Source: Halosolutus gelatinilyticus
GTDB lineage: Archaea > Halobacteriota > Halobacteria > Halobacteriales > Natrialbaceae
Assembly: GCF_023028105.1 (NCBI RefSeq)
Contig: NZ_CP095491.1
Coordinates: 992,001-1,056,000, forward strand
Direction: 5' to 3'
Length of the DNA: 64,000 bases
Shown: positions 51,508 through 60,293 of the stretch, piece by piece
How positions within the stretch are numbered: the first letter of the stretch is position 1
How the letters are laid out: each line of letters starts with the position of its first letter
Program-made: the position numbers and the translations under genes
Notes under the pieces: model-generated
Told to the model about the DNA's origin: nothing
Seen by the model: only the letters and a program-made list of their open reading frames with translations
The model's database searches: none

Positions 51508-51972
51508 ATGATCGATGGGGTTCTCGCACAGACCGTTCACCTGATCTTCGCCGCGATCTGGGCCGGGAGCGTCTTCTACGTCGCGTTCGTCGTGTTACCG
51601 ATCGCGCGTGACGGCGCGTTCAACTCGACGAAACCGCTCGAACGCATCTCGAGCGCGCTCACGACGATCTCACGGGTCAGCGCCCTCGTCTTGCTGCTCA
51701 CCGGCGGTCACCTGGCCGGCACGCGATACACCGCGGACGGACTCGTCGGGACGACCAACGGCCGCCTGGTGCTCGCGATGGTTGCGCTCTGGTTCACCTT
51801 CGCCGCCCTCGTCGAGATCGGAGCGAAGCGACTCGACGGCGGCCTCACCGGCAAGAAGCTGCGCGAACCCGCGGCGACCGCGTTGCCGTTCTATCGGGCG
51901 GCGGCGGCCGTCGGCGTCGCGTTGCTCGTCGTCGGGGGCGCCATCACGACGAACGTCTCCGCGCTCGTCTGA
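51508..51972 (+). CDS. CopD-family membrane protein
   Basis: The 154-residue protein has four membrane segments: TVHLIFAAIWAGSVFYVAFVVLPIA at the start, then ISRVSALVLLLTGGHLAG, VLAMVALWFTFAALVEIG and AAAVGVALLVVGGAITT. The conserved His in helix 1 and the HLAG region fit the CopD domain of copper-resistance and related redox membrane proteins. Here it is probably a stand-alone four-helix unit rather than a full exporter. Confidence 0.72.
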   Translation: MIDGVLAQTVHLIFAAIWAGSVFYVAFVVLPIARDGAFNSTKPLERISSALTTISRVSALVLLLTGGHLAGTRYTADGLVGTTNGRLVLAMVALWFTFAALVEIGAKRLDGGLTGKKLREPAATALPFYRAAAAVGVALLVVGGAITTNVSALV

Positions 51973-52221
51973 TTCTTCGTTCGCACCCGTCCGATTCCCG
52001 GCCGCCGGTCGACGGCGCCGCTCGATCCGCTCGCGTCCCGATTGAACGGCCGAATCGATCGCGTCGACCGTCGTTTTCGGTCGAGTTATCCCGATCTCAC
52101 CGACGTCCGTTCCGGCCGATCCTCGTCGATATCCGCCCCGATCGACCCCGTCGAAACCTGTCATCGGTCCTGGATAGTCTGCCGAAAGATACTTAGCCGG
52201 TTACTGTAACGTACTCGCATA

Positions 52222-52650
52222 ATGATCAGGGGTAAAGAGATGGCCCTGTCGCTTCTCGCGGTGGGGACGGCAGCCGTCGCCGGCTACGTGATCCAGTCGG
52301 GGCGCAACCGGCGCGCGACGGCACGATCGAAGGCAGACCTCGGCGCGCGCATCGTCAACGAGGTTCCAGAGGGGGCGACCGTCGTCGACGCGACGTCCCG
52401 GAAGCTCGACGACATCCCCGGCGCGCGGCGCGCGATCGATCGCGCGATCCGTAACGAGGCACGCGAGGAGTGGGAGCACGTGACCCTCGAACGCGACGGC
52501 GCGTGGTCGATCGTCGACGCGATCCGGCAGTCGCTGCCCTACCACGACGCCAGGGGAACCGAGTACAACGGCGTCTACGTCAGCGACGGCGACCGAGTGA
52601 TCGTCCTCGACGCGATCGGGTGGGCCCGACTCGAAGACCCGCTGTACTAA
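52222..52650 (+). CDS. haloarchaeal hypothetical protein with N-terminal membrane anchor
   Basis: The 142-residue protein has a hydrophobic segment near the N-terminus (ALSLLAVGTAAVAGYVI) followed by a soluble domain. That domain contains VNEVPEGATVVDATSRKL, ARRAIDRAIRNEAREEWEHVTL and AWSIVDAIRQSLPYHDARGTEYNGVYV. Its N-terminal start is supported by a gatactta box about 30 bases upstream. The acidic conserved-looking C-terminal half may be extracellular or cytoplasmic. Function unknown. Confidence 0.7.
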   Translation: MIRGKEMALSLLAVGTAAVAGYVIQSGRNRRATARSKADLGARIVNEVPEGATVVDATSRKLDDIPGARRAIDRAIRNEAREEWEHVTLERDGAWSIVDAIRQSLPYHDARGTEYNGVYVSDGDRVIVLDAIGWARLEDPLY

Positions 52651-52842
52651 CCTCGAGACGACGGTCGGTTCGAGCGGCGAGTTCGTCGCAACGTCGATCC
52701 GTCGGCGGCTTCGTCGCCGATCGTACCGCGTGTGCGGTTCCGAGAGCCCGGCGGAACCGTCGGCTTCCGGCCCGTCGAACGCGACGGACGGACCGGCGAT
52801 CGAATCACAACCCCTACCTCACCGCACCGCACATCTCCCGCC

Positions 52843-53742
52843 ATGCAACTGGGCGTAATCGGACTCGGACGCATGGGGCAGATCGTCGTCGATCGAACGC
52901 TGGCGGCCGGCCACGACGTCGTCGCCTTCGACCTCGACCCCGACCCCGTGGCGACGGCCGCCGACGCCGGCGCCGAACCGGCGGACTCGATCGCGAATCT
53001 GGCCGATCGACTCGGCGACGACAAGCGCATCTGGCTGATGGTCCCCGCGGGCGACCCCGTCGACGCGACGCTCGAGGAACTCGACCCGCGCCTCGACGCG
53101 GACGACGTGGTCGTCGACGGCGGCAACTCCTACTTCGAGGACTCCGTTCGGCGCGCAGCGGCCTGCTCCGCGGCCTACCTCGACTGCGGCACCTCCGGCG
53201 GTCCCGCGGGGGCGGAACTCGGCTTCTCCCTGATGGTCGGCGGCCCCGAGTGGGCCTACGAGGAACTCTCGCCGGTCTTCGACGCGGTCGCGACCGGCCC
53301 CGACGGCCACGAGCGCATGGGTCCCGCGGGTTCCGGCCACTACGTCAAGATGGTCCACAACGGCGTCGAGTACGCGCTGATGCAGGCCTACGGCGAAGGG
53401 TTCGAACTCCTCCACGAGGGTCGGTACGACCTCGACCTCGAGAAGGTCGCCTCGGTCTGGAACAACGGCGCGGTGATCCGATCGTGGCTGCTCGAACTCT
53501 GCAAGGAGGCGTTCCGCGAGGAGGGCACCGACCTCGGCGACGTCGCCGATCGGGTCGAGGGCGGCTCGACGGGCACCTGGACGGTCCAGGAGGCCCTCGA
53601 ACAGGAGGTCCCGCTGCCGCTGATCTACACCTCGCTTTCCGAACGGTTCGGCTCCCGGGCCGACGACGGCCGCTTCTCGCGACGACTCGCGAACCGGCTG
53701 CGGTACGGCTTCGGCCGCCACGAGGTTCAACGGCAGGAGTAA
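52843..53742 (+). CDS. gnd: 6-phosphogluconate dehydrogenase, decarboxylating
   Basis: It oxidises and decarboxylates 6-phosphogluconate to ribulose 5-phosphate in the oxidative pentose phosphate pathway. The 299-residue protein is the short haloarchaeal type. It has a Rossmann start GLGRMGQ, a VVDGGNSYFEDS Asn region, GTSGGPAGAELGFSLMVGG for the substrate site, and KMVHNGVEYALMQAYGEG with the catalytic Lys. Start ATG 52843; the earlier frame would add basic residues. Confidence 0.93.
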   Translation: MQLGVIGLGRMGQIVVDRTLAAGHDVVAFDLDPDPVATAADAGAEPADSIANLADRLGDDKRIWLMVPAGDPVDATLEELDPRLDADDVVVDGGNSYFEDSVRRAAACSAAYLDCGTSGGPAGAELGFSLMVGGPEWAYEELSPVFDAVATGPDGHERMGPAGSGHYVKMVHNGVEYALMQAYGEGFELLHEGRYDLDLEKVASVWNNGAVIRSWLLELCKEAFREEGTDLGDVADRVEGGSTGTWTVQEALEQEVPLPLIYTSLSERFGSRADDGRFSRRLANRLRYGFGRHEVQRQE

Positions 53743-53814
53743 CGTCCAGGTTGTCGGATTTTCGCAGTAGAGATTCGATCGGTATGGGATGCGGACGGTA
53801 CTGCGACGATCGAA

Positions 53815-54030
53815 AACACCACGAAAGCCCCTGGCGTTGAGCAGACGCTCCGCATCTGCTCAACGACAGCCCCTTTCACTCCCACCCGTTCTGGCTACTC
53901 GGACAGGCCACCGCGGGTGGGAGTGAAAGGGGCTGGCACTCTCGAGGAAGGCGCGCGATGCAAGCACCGAACGACGTGAGGTGCGCAGCGAGCGCACCGA
54001 CTTGAGAGTGTCAGGGGCTTTCGTGGTGTT
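53815..54030. repeat. 216-base cloverleaf-like inverted-repeat element
   Basis: A perfect 19-bp outer stem (aacaccacgaaagcccctg at 53815-53833 and its complement at 54012-54030) encloses three arms. The first is gttgagcag/ctgctcaac (53836-53844/53856-53864). The second is a perfect 20-bp stem agcccctttcactcccaccc (53868-53887) with its complement at 53915-53934. The third is an 11-bp stem with two G-U pairs (53936-53946/54001-54011) holding an inner hairpin ggtgcgc/gcgcacc (53980-53986/53992-53998). No gene fits inside. The G-U pairs hint at an RNA, and the long perfect arms at a palindromic insertion unit. Confidence 0.75.
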
Positions 54031-54075
54031 GTAATACCGAGAGATCGGTTGTCTCTGAACCGAATCGATGATCGA

Positions 54076-55356
54076 TTACGACGAGGTGCCGGAATCCGCG
54101 CTCTCGGACTCCCTTTCTTCCTCTTCGTCTGCGTCCGTCTCAGTCACCGATCGGAACGCGTCGAGGATGACCTGCTTCGCGACCGCGCCGCGGGAGGTCC
54201 AGTGGGTCGCGTAGTCGAGCATGTCGTCGTAGATGTCGGGTTTGCAACCCGCGGCCTTGGGGTGGCCGCCGCCGTTGACCAGGCCCGCGACCTCGTGGCA
54301 GCGATCGAATTCGTCGGTGCCGCGGATCGAGGCGGAGCCGGCGGGTTTGACGATCACGGAGGCGTCGGCGCCCTGCTCGCGCATCGCCTCGGCGACTTCG
54401 TTCTGCGAGCAGCGGCCGTAGGTGACGCCGACCGTGTAGCCGCCGATCTCGCGGAGGTCCGCGCGGGCGACGGCGCGATCGATCAGCGCCTGCTTCTCGA
54501 CGCGGCGCTCCTCGAGGAAGGCCAGGACCCACTCGGGGAGGTCGGCGCCGTACTCGCGGACGACCTCGACGTACTCGGCCGGATCGGTCCAGTAGGCGAA
54601 GTCCGCGAGGTCGTCGCTGCGGGGGTCCTCGCGCAGCCAGAGGTCGTGGTCCCGGGTGACGGCTGCGAGTTCCTCGTACCGCTCGTCGAAGTCGTACTCG
54701 AGCGATCGGTAGACGACGTCCGCGCTGCACTCCTCGTCCGAGTCGCCGACGACGAGGTCGACGCCGGCGTCGCGAACGGCCGCGGCGACGTCGTCGTGCC
54801 ACTGGTGGTGGTCGTACCAGGCGACTCGCGAGGCCGCGTCGAGCGCCATCGCGAGTTCCTCCTCGACGTACTCGTACTTGTCCGGCGCGAGGTCGCAGAC
54901 GTAGAGGTCGATTCCGTCGTCGCCGTACTCGGCGACTCGGGCCAGCGCGTCTTCGACGTCGTGGGGGCCGGCCGGGACGAGGGCGACGGAGTGCGGCGTC
55001 GGTTCGGGTTCGTCGAGCGGACTCTCCGCGTCGCCCGCGAGGACGGTGGGGTCCGCCTCGACGTCGTCGACGGCGTCGGCCGCCTCGGGCTCCGGGGCCG
55101 AGTCGTCTGCTTCGTCACCGTCCGGTTCCGGCACGTTCCGGACGTCGTCGTAGGCCTCCCGGAGCAGGGCGACGCAGGCCAGGCCGTCCGCGTCGGGGTC
55201 GGCGACGACGGCGACCTCGGCGCCCTCGAGCGCGGCTGCCGTCCGTTCGTCTTCGAGGTCCTCCTCCAGGGAATCGGGCAAGAAGAAGCCGGTTCCCGGC
55301 AGGACGGACTTGCGGGCGATCGACAAGTCGCGGCTGTCGATGAGCTCGTCGTACAT
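54076..55356 (-). CDS. DHH/DHHA1-family phosphoesterase
   Basis: The 426-residue protein belongs to the RecJ/DHH superfamily of metal-dependent phosphoesterases that cleave cyclic dinucleotides, oligonucleotides or single-stranded DNA. It has VVADPDADGLA near residues 51-60 (motif I), CDLAPD, AWYDHHQWHDD (the DHH motif III), a later DHDLW, and the DHHA1 GGGHPKAAG. A very acidic linker (about 75-130) interrupts the first part. The exact substrate is unresolved. Start ATG 55354-55356. Confidence 0.9.
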   Translation of the reverse strand: MYDELIDSRDLSIARKSVLPGTGFFLPDSLEEDLEDERTAAALEGAEVAVVADPDADGLACVALLREAYDDVRNVPEPDGDEADDSAPEPEAADAVDDVEADPTVLAGDAESPLDEPEPTPHSVALVPAGPHDVEDALARVAEYGDDGIDLYVCDLAPDKYEYVEEELAMALDAASRVAWYDHHQWHDDVAAAVRDAGVDLVVGDSDEECSADVVYRSLEYDFDERYEELAAVTRDHDLWLREDPRSDDLADFAYWTDPAEYVEVVREYGADLPEWVLAFLEERRVEKQALIDRAVARADLREIGGYTVGVTYGRCSQNEVAEAMREQGADASVIVKPAGSASIRGTDEFDRCHEVAGLVNGGGHPKAAGCKPDIYDDMLDYATHWTSRGAVAKQVILDAFRSVTETDADEEEERESESADSGTSS

Positions 55357-55413
55357 GGCCAGTTCTGGGCGCCGGGTGCGGAAGTAACCGCCGGTCTTCG
55401 TTCTGTCGCGGAT

Positions 55414-55875
55414 TCAGGCGTCGGAGACCGACTCCTCTCCGCCGCCGCTCGCGGGGTCGAGCTGCCGGACCGTCAGCACGGGAACCGGCGAGGTGCGAAC
55501 GACGCGTTCGGCGACGCTCCCGAGTAGGAGGCGATTCTCCCCGTGGCGACCGCGGGTCCCGGTCGCGATCAGGTCGGCGTCGATCTCGCGGGCGTACTCG
55601 CGGATTTCGGGGGCGGGACGACCCTCCCGGATCGCCGTCGCCACGTTCCGATCGATTCGCTGCTCGACCGTGGCGAGCGCGGCGTCGGCGGTGGTTTCGA
55701 GGGCGGTGCGGAGTTCGTTCCGAAGCTGTTCCGGCGAGGCGTCGACCTCGCTCGCGTCGATCACCGAGAGCGCGTGGACCTCGGCGTCGAATCGATCCGC
55801 GAGATCGATCGCGATGTCGACGGCCCGTTTCACGCTGTCGGAGCCGTCGGTGGCGACGACGACCGTATCGAACAT
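55414..55875 (-). CDS. universal stress protein (UspA family)
   Basis: A 153-residue UspA protein from ATG 55873-55875. It has an ATP-binding pattern: VVVATDGSDSVKRAVDIA at the start, DLIATGTRGRHGENRLLLGSVAERVVRTSPVPVLTVR at the end. The G-x-R-G-R-x(n)-G-S motif is intact, as in ATP-binding members. It is divergent from another UspA gene and is part of a stress cluster. Confidence 0.93.
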   Translation of the reverse strand: MFDTVVVATDGSDSVKRAVDIAIDLADRFDAEVHALSVIDASEVDASPEQLRNELRTALETTADAALATVEQRIDRNVATAIREGRPAPEIREYAREIDADLIATGTRGRHGENRLLLGSVAERVVRTSPVPVLTVRQLDPASGGGEESVSDA

Positions 55876-56053
55876 GCTCGTGGATTGCGACCGAATCGGC
55901 ATAAATTCACTCGACGGTTCTCGTCGTCGGGAATCCGACCGAGACACCACCGGAGACTTCTCACTCCGTCGACGGGCGAGGGCGAGACGTCGTATTCCGA
56001 ATCCGGGTCGACGCGGGGGAGCCTTTTTGACGGCGGGCCACGCACTGGCGCCC

Positions 56054-56512
56054 ATGGACGCCAGCGAGCCGTTCGCCGTCGACACCGTCCTCGCGCCGGT
56101 CGACGGGAGCGACGAGTCCGCTACCGCCGTCGAGTACGCCGTCGCGATCGCCGATCGATACGACGCGTCCGTGCACGTGCTGTTCGTGCTCGGTCGGGGC
56201 GTCGTCCGCGGAATGGACGTCGGCACGGTGGACGAATCCGCCGTCGCGGAGAACACGCAGGGGTTTCTCGACGACGTGAGCGCGATCGCGGACGACGAGG
56301 GCGTCCCCCTGACCACGTCCGTCGACAACGGCTTCTCGCAGACGCGAAAGACGCGCCACCCCGGGAACGTCGTCCTCGACACCGCCGACGCGGTCGACGC
56401 GGACTTCATCGTCCTGCCGCGCGAACCGGTGACCGGAGCCTCCGCCGAAGTCCTCGAAAAAGCGGCCGAGTACGTTCTCTCCTACGCGAGCCAGCCCGTG
56501 CTGTCCGTCTGA
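56054..56512 (+). CDS. universal stress protein (UspA family)
   Basis: A 152-residue UspA domain from ATG 56054: VLAPVDGSDESATAVEYAVAIADRY at the start and a final ADFIVLPREPVTGASAEVLEKAAEYVLSYASQPVLSV. The ATP-motif glycine-rich loop is replaced by EPVTGASAE, so nucleotide binding is doubtful. It is adjacent to the previous UspA gene and the GNAT gene. Confidence 0.88.
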   Translation: MDASEPFAVDTVLAPVDGSDESATAVEYAVAIADRYDASVHVLFVLGRGVVRGMDVGTVDESAVAENTQGFLDDVSAIADDEGVPLTTSVDNGFSQTRKTRHPGNVVLDTADAVDADFIVLPREPVTGASAEVLEKAAEYVLSYASQPVLSV

Positions 56513-56516
56513 GTCG

Positions 56517-57083
56517 CTAGTCCAGCACGATCGCCATCTCCTGTTCGAAGCTCTCCGCGCCGGTCGTCTCGAACCCGACGCGCTTGTAGAGGGCGATCGC
56601 CGGGTTGTTCCAGCGTTCGACGGTGAGCCACACCCGTTCGATGCCGAGGTCGCTCGCGCGGCCGAGCAGGTTCTCGAGCAGGACGGTCCCGATGCCGGCC
56701 CGCTGATACGTCTGCAGGACGAAGATCGCCAGCTCCCACTCGACGTCACGACGCTCCTCGATCGCGGACGGATCGTCGGTGTCGGGGACGAGCATCGCGT
56801 GGGCGATCACGTCGCCGTCGTGGCGCGCGACGACGTTGATGCTGTCGCCGCCGATCGCCTCGAGCCAGTTTCGGATGCGCTCCTCGCCGGTCGGCGGAAT
56901 CCCCTGCGCGCGGTCGGTGGGATCGAACTGATCGTACATCTCGACGACGTCGTCGAGGACGTCGCCGTCGAATCCGTCGACGGCCTCGAGGACGATCGGC
57001 CGATCGTCGCCGTCCTCGAACGACGTCGGCGGCGACTGAAACGGGCCCGCCGGTTCGTCCGGATACGAACGTGCTCGGTCCAT
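56517..57083 (-). CDS. GNAT-family N-acetyltransferase
   Basis: The 188-residue acetyltransferase has an N-terminal leader of about 25 residues, then a GNAT fold. VVARHDGDVIAHAMLVPDTDD marks the beta-strand 2-4 region, ELAIFVLQTYQRAGIGTVLLENLLGRA contains the acetyl-CoA Q-x-x-G-x-G motif (motif A), and WNNPAIALYKRVGFE motif B. Its target could be a small molecule or a protein N-terminus. The gene is close-packed between UspA genes. Confidence 0.9.
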   Translation of the reverse strand: MDRARSYPDEPAGPFQSPPTSFEDGDDRPIVLEAVDGFDGDVLDDVVEMYDQFDPTDRAQGIPPTGEERIRNWLEAIGGDSINVVARHDGDVIAHAMLVPDTDDPSAIEERRDVEWELAIFVLQTYQRAGIGTVLLENLLGRASDLGIERVWLTVERWNNPAIALYKRVGFETTGAESFEQEMAIVLD

Positions 57084-57085
57084 CG

Positions 57086-57454
57086 TTATCGTACCAGCGT
57101 AACCGTGATCGGGGAGTTCAACAGGACGAACTCGGTGACCGGCCCGAGCTGGATCTTCCCCATCGGACTCAGCGTGCCGCCGCCGATGACCAGTTGGTCG
57201 AACTCGCCCTGTTCGGCGTGGTCGACGAGGGCGCTGCCTGGATCGCCGTCCAACCGTTCGATCGCGGCGTCGATCCCGGCCTTCGAGAGGAGATCCTCCG
57301 CCTGCCGGCGCATCTCGTCCTGCGATCGCTCCGCCTCGGGCTTCTCGACGATGGCGACAGTGAGGTCGTCGCCGGCAGCGCGCGTCCGCTCGATCGTCCG
57401 GCGAAGCGCCGTGATCGACTCGTCGCTACCCGCGAGTCCCAGCAACACGTTCAT
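57086..57454 (-). CDS. universal stress protein (UspA family), short form
   Basis: A 122-residue UspA-like protein, ending two bases before the GNAT start and therefore very likely co-transcribed with it. MNVLLGLAGSDESITALRRTIERTR starts the fold; FDQLVIGGGTLSPMGKIQLGPVTEFVLLNSPITVTLV ends it with a GGG-x5-G-x8-G pattern. It is 20-30 residues shorter than the usual UspA, mainly in the middle helix. Confidence 0.88.
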   Translation of the reverse strand: MNVLLGLAGSDESITALRRTIERTRAAGDDLTVAIVEKPEAERSQDEMRRQAEDLLSKAGIDAAIERLDGDPGSALVDHAEQGEFDQLVIGGGTLSPMGKIQLGPVTEFVLLNSPITVTLVR

Positions 57455-57617
57455 ACGTACGCGTGTGAGCTACGAGACGAAAACGATTGTGCCGGTCGAA
57501 TCGCCGCGCCGCCGCCGATCTCGCGGATCGCGCATCAGCTGTTATCCCGCGGGTCGTGTGCGACGACGTCGGCGCGTGACGACGGCGTTAAGGGTATGTG
57601 GTGAATAGGTCCACGGA

Positions 57618-59039
57618 ATGAGTGACGCGGCGCTCGATGTCGTCGAGTTTTTGCTCACGACGAGCGTGTATTCGGACGATAGACGACTGGACGAGAACGA
57701 TCTTCCGCCGGCGTACCGCCGGGTATACTGGTCCGGCGGCGTCGACGACGACGGGAGCGAAACCGGCGGTACGCAGGCGAAGCCGGCCGGAATCAGTCGT
57801 CCGCTCACCGTGACGAACGCGGCCGCGCGCGAGGCGACCGAGATCGATCAGCCCTGGGCGGCCGTCTCGGAGCTGATGTTCACCGAGCGCGACGAGTTCT
57901 CGGGGACGATCACGCTCGCCGATGAGGGGCTCGCGGAGCAGTGGTTCGCGGAGCGCGTCGACGACGATCGACTGCTCGAGAATCCGACGCTGGCGAGACA
58001 TTTCACCGAGCACGACGAGTTCGACGTCGACGTCGATTACGAGGCGGCGCGCGATCGCAACCGGCCGATTCAGGCCGATCGGGTCTGGATCGACGGCCTG
58101 CTCGAGCAGTACTTCGACGAGGAGGAAGACGAGGAGATGCTCGACCTCGTGGAGGTTCGCGCCCCCGAGGAGGTCGACATGTCGCTGGACGACCTCGTGT
58201 TGACCGCCGACCAGGAGAACGAACTCGACAAGATCTCGAAGGCGATCGAACACCGCGACTACCTCGCTGACATCGGCCTGCGCGAGATCGGGAAACTGCT
58301 GTTCGTCGGGCCGCCGGGGACGGGGAAGACGTCGACCGCGCAGGCGCTGGCCCAGGACATGGACCTGCCGTTCGTCGAGGTAAAACTCTCGATGATCACC
58401 TCGCAGTACCTGGGCGAGACGGCGAAGAACGTCGACAAGACGTTCGAGGTCGCGAAGCGACTCTCCCCCTGCATCCTCTTTATCGACGAGTTTGACTTCG
58501 TCGCCAAGACCAGAAGCAGCGACGAACACGCCGCGCTGAAGCGGGCGGTCAACACCCTGCTGAAGAGCATCGACAACATCTCGCTCATCCAGGACGACGT
58601 CCTGCTCATCGGCGCGACGAACCACCCCGACCAGTTGGACGCCGCGGCCTGGCGGCGCTTCGACGAGATCGTCAACTTCCCCAAGCCGGACTACGGCATG
58701 CGGGCGGACATCCTCCGGGTCATCACCCGCCAGATGACGATCGAGGAGTTCGACCCCGAACTGATCGCCGACGCGACCGAGGGGTTGACCGGCAGCGACC
58801 TCCGAATGGTCCTCCGGGAGGCGGTGCTCGAGGCGCTCACCGAGGATCGGACGAGCCTGACCCAGGAGGATCTGCTCGAGGCCGTCGAGGAGTTCGAGGA
58901 GCGCGACACCTTAAAGAACATGGATATGATGGGCGGCGATCACGACGCGCTCGTCGCCGGCGGCGACATCAGCAAGGCGAGTTCCGACGGCGGACATGAC
59001 CACGGTCACGATCACTCGCACGATCACGGCGACGACTAG
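57618..59039 (+). CDS. haloarchaeal AAA-family ATPase with His-rich C-terminus
   Basis: The 473-residue protein has a unique N-terminal domain (1-190), with VDDDGSETGG and a very acidic FDEEEDEEM segment. A single AAA+ module follows: Walker A GPPGTGKTS (about 231-239), Walker B CILFIDEFD (about 284-292), GATNHPDQLD sensor 1, an arginine-finger-like WRRFDE and DLRMVLREA sensor 2. The end HDHGHDHSHDHGDD is a His/Asp-rich tail suited to binding Zn or Ni. The substrate is unknown; the fold is close to PAN/Rpt-type remodelling ATPases. A gttaagg box lies about 30 bases upstream of ATG 57618. Confidence 0.82.
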   Translation: MSDAALDVVEFLLTTSVYSDDRRLDENDLPPAYRRVYWSGGVDDDGSETGGTQAKPAGISRPLTVTNAAAREATEIDQPWAAVSELMFTERDEFSGTITLADEGLAEQWFAERVDDDRLLENPTLARHFTEHDEFDVDVDYEAARDRNRPIQADRVWIDGLLEQYFDEEEDEEMLDLVEVRAPEEVDMSLDDLVLTADQENELDKISKAIEHRDYLADIGLREIGKLLFVGPPGTGKTSTAQALAQDMDLPFVEVKLSMITSQYLGETAKNVDKTFEVAKRLSPCILFIDEFDFVAKTRSSDEHAALKRAVNTLLKSIDNISLIQDDVLLIGATNHPDQLDAAAWRRFDEIVNFPKPDYGMRADILRVITRQMTIEEFDPELIADATEGLTGSDLRMVLREAVLEALTEDRTSLTQEDLLEAVEEFEERDTLKNMDMMGGDHDALVAGGDISKASSDGGHDHGHDHSHDHGDD

Positions 59040-59147
59040 CCGGTCAACGGGGTCCGTAGGAGCGCATCCGGCACCGTTCTCGCGTCTCGGAAAGATTGCC
59101 GTCGACCGCGGTCGCTCACCCGAACCCCCGGATACCCCCGCGAACGC

Positions 59148-60251
59148 TCAGGGACAGTCGATCGACGCGGCGGTTTCGACGAGTTGCGTCCGCTCGAGGT
59201 CGCCGCTCAGGCTGTACTCGAGATCGCCGCACGTCCAGTAGAGGGCGTTCACCCGTCCGTCGACCAGCGTGGCCTCGGTGCCGTCGACCGTCACCTCCTC
59301 GCCCGGCGGCTCGGCGTCGCGGTCGTCCGTCACGGACAGCCACAGGCCGTCGTCGGGACCTGCGTAGGTCGCGCTGACCGTTATCGTCCCAGTACCGTCG
59401 TCGATCACGGTGGCCGTTTCGAAGCTGTATCCGTCGGGCTCGTCGGGCGCCGCGACGTCGAACGGCGCGGCGTCGGACGCGGCCTCGAGGCCGTCGAACG
59501 TCTCTCTGGTGACGTCCTCGGCGGTCACGATCTCGGCGCCTTCGGGCGGGTCGAACGCGAACCGCTCGTCGGCGACGTCCGCATTGAATTCGATCTCCTC
59601 GAAGGTGGTCGTCACGGTTTGCGACTCACCGCCGATCGTCAGTTCGGCGCGCTGCTGAAGTGGATACCAGTACTCCTCGTCGACCCAGAGCTTGAGTTCG
59701 TCGTAGATCCCGGCCAGTTCGTCGTCGGCCGCGCTCTCGTTGCTCGGCGTGAGTCTGATGACGTGAACGTCGCGGTCGGCGACCGTGTCGGTCCCCAGGT
59801 GTTCGACGTCGAACGTCTCGAGGAATCGCTCGAGTTGCGCTTCGTCCATGGTGCCGATCGTACCGCCGGCGCCGGCGTCGCTCTCGAACTCGAACGTCCG
59901 AACGACGTCGTCGCTCGCGCTGTAACTCCACACGCCGGATTCGTTGGCGACGGTGACGTCTCCTTCGGTCGTGTGGCCGGCGGTCGACGACCGAACCTCC
60001 TGGCGGTACTGATCCGGCGATCGTTCCCACACCTCGAGGGTCGTCGTCGTGGTCTCGTCGCCGAACTCCACGGTCGTCCGCTGAACGCCGCGGAGGTCGT
60101 CGATCTCCTCGTGGCGCTCCTGAACGTTTTCGGCGATCGTTTCCGCGTCGAGGGTACTTCCGTCGATCGGTGCGTTCGTACACCCCGCCGTCACGAGCAA
60201 AACGGCGACGCAGAGGACGCCGAGCCGCGGCGGGAACCAATTAGTTGTCAT
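59148..60251 (-). CDS. LolA-like/DUF4367-type surface lipoprotein
   Basis: The 367-residue protein starts at ATG 60249-60251; an ATG four codons earlier exists, but a leaderless TATA fit selects this one. A hydrophobic leader ends in LLVTAGC (lipobox Cys about 24). The mature part has DLRGVQRTTVEFGDETTTTTLEVWERSPDQYRQEV and TTFEEIEFNADVADERFAF, the beta-rich LolA/LppX-type fold found in many haloarchaeal lipoproteins. A second beta domain follows (DGYSFETATVIDDG). It sits directly below a palindromic operator shared with the ArsR-like regulator upstream, so its expression is probably controlled by it. Confidence 0.8.
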   Translation of the reverse strand: MTTNWFPPRLGVLCVAVLLVTAGCTNAPIDGSTLDAETIAENVQERHEEIDDLRGVQRTTVEFGDETTTTTLEVWERSPDQYRQEVRSSTAGHTTEGDVTVANESGVWSYSASDDVVRTFEFESDAGAGGTIGTMDEAQLERFLETFDVEHLGTDTVADRDVHVIRLTPSNESAADDELAGIYDELKLWVDEEYWYPLQQRAELTIGGESQTVTTTFEEIEFNADVADERFAFDPPEGAEIVTAEDVTRETFDGLEAASDAAPFDVAAPDEPDGYSFETATVIDDGTGTITVSATYAGPDDGLWLSVTDDRDAEPPGEEVTVDGTEATLVDGRVNALYWTCGDLEYSLSGDLERTQLVETAASIDCP

Positions 60252-60293
60252 TGCAATTTGCACTTCGAATTGGTACGTATTATGGATTGTATT

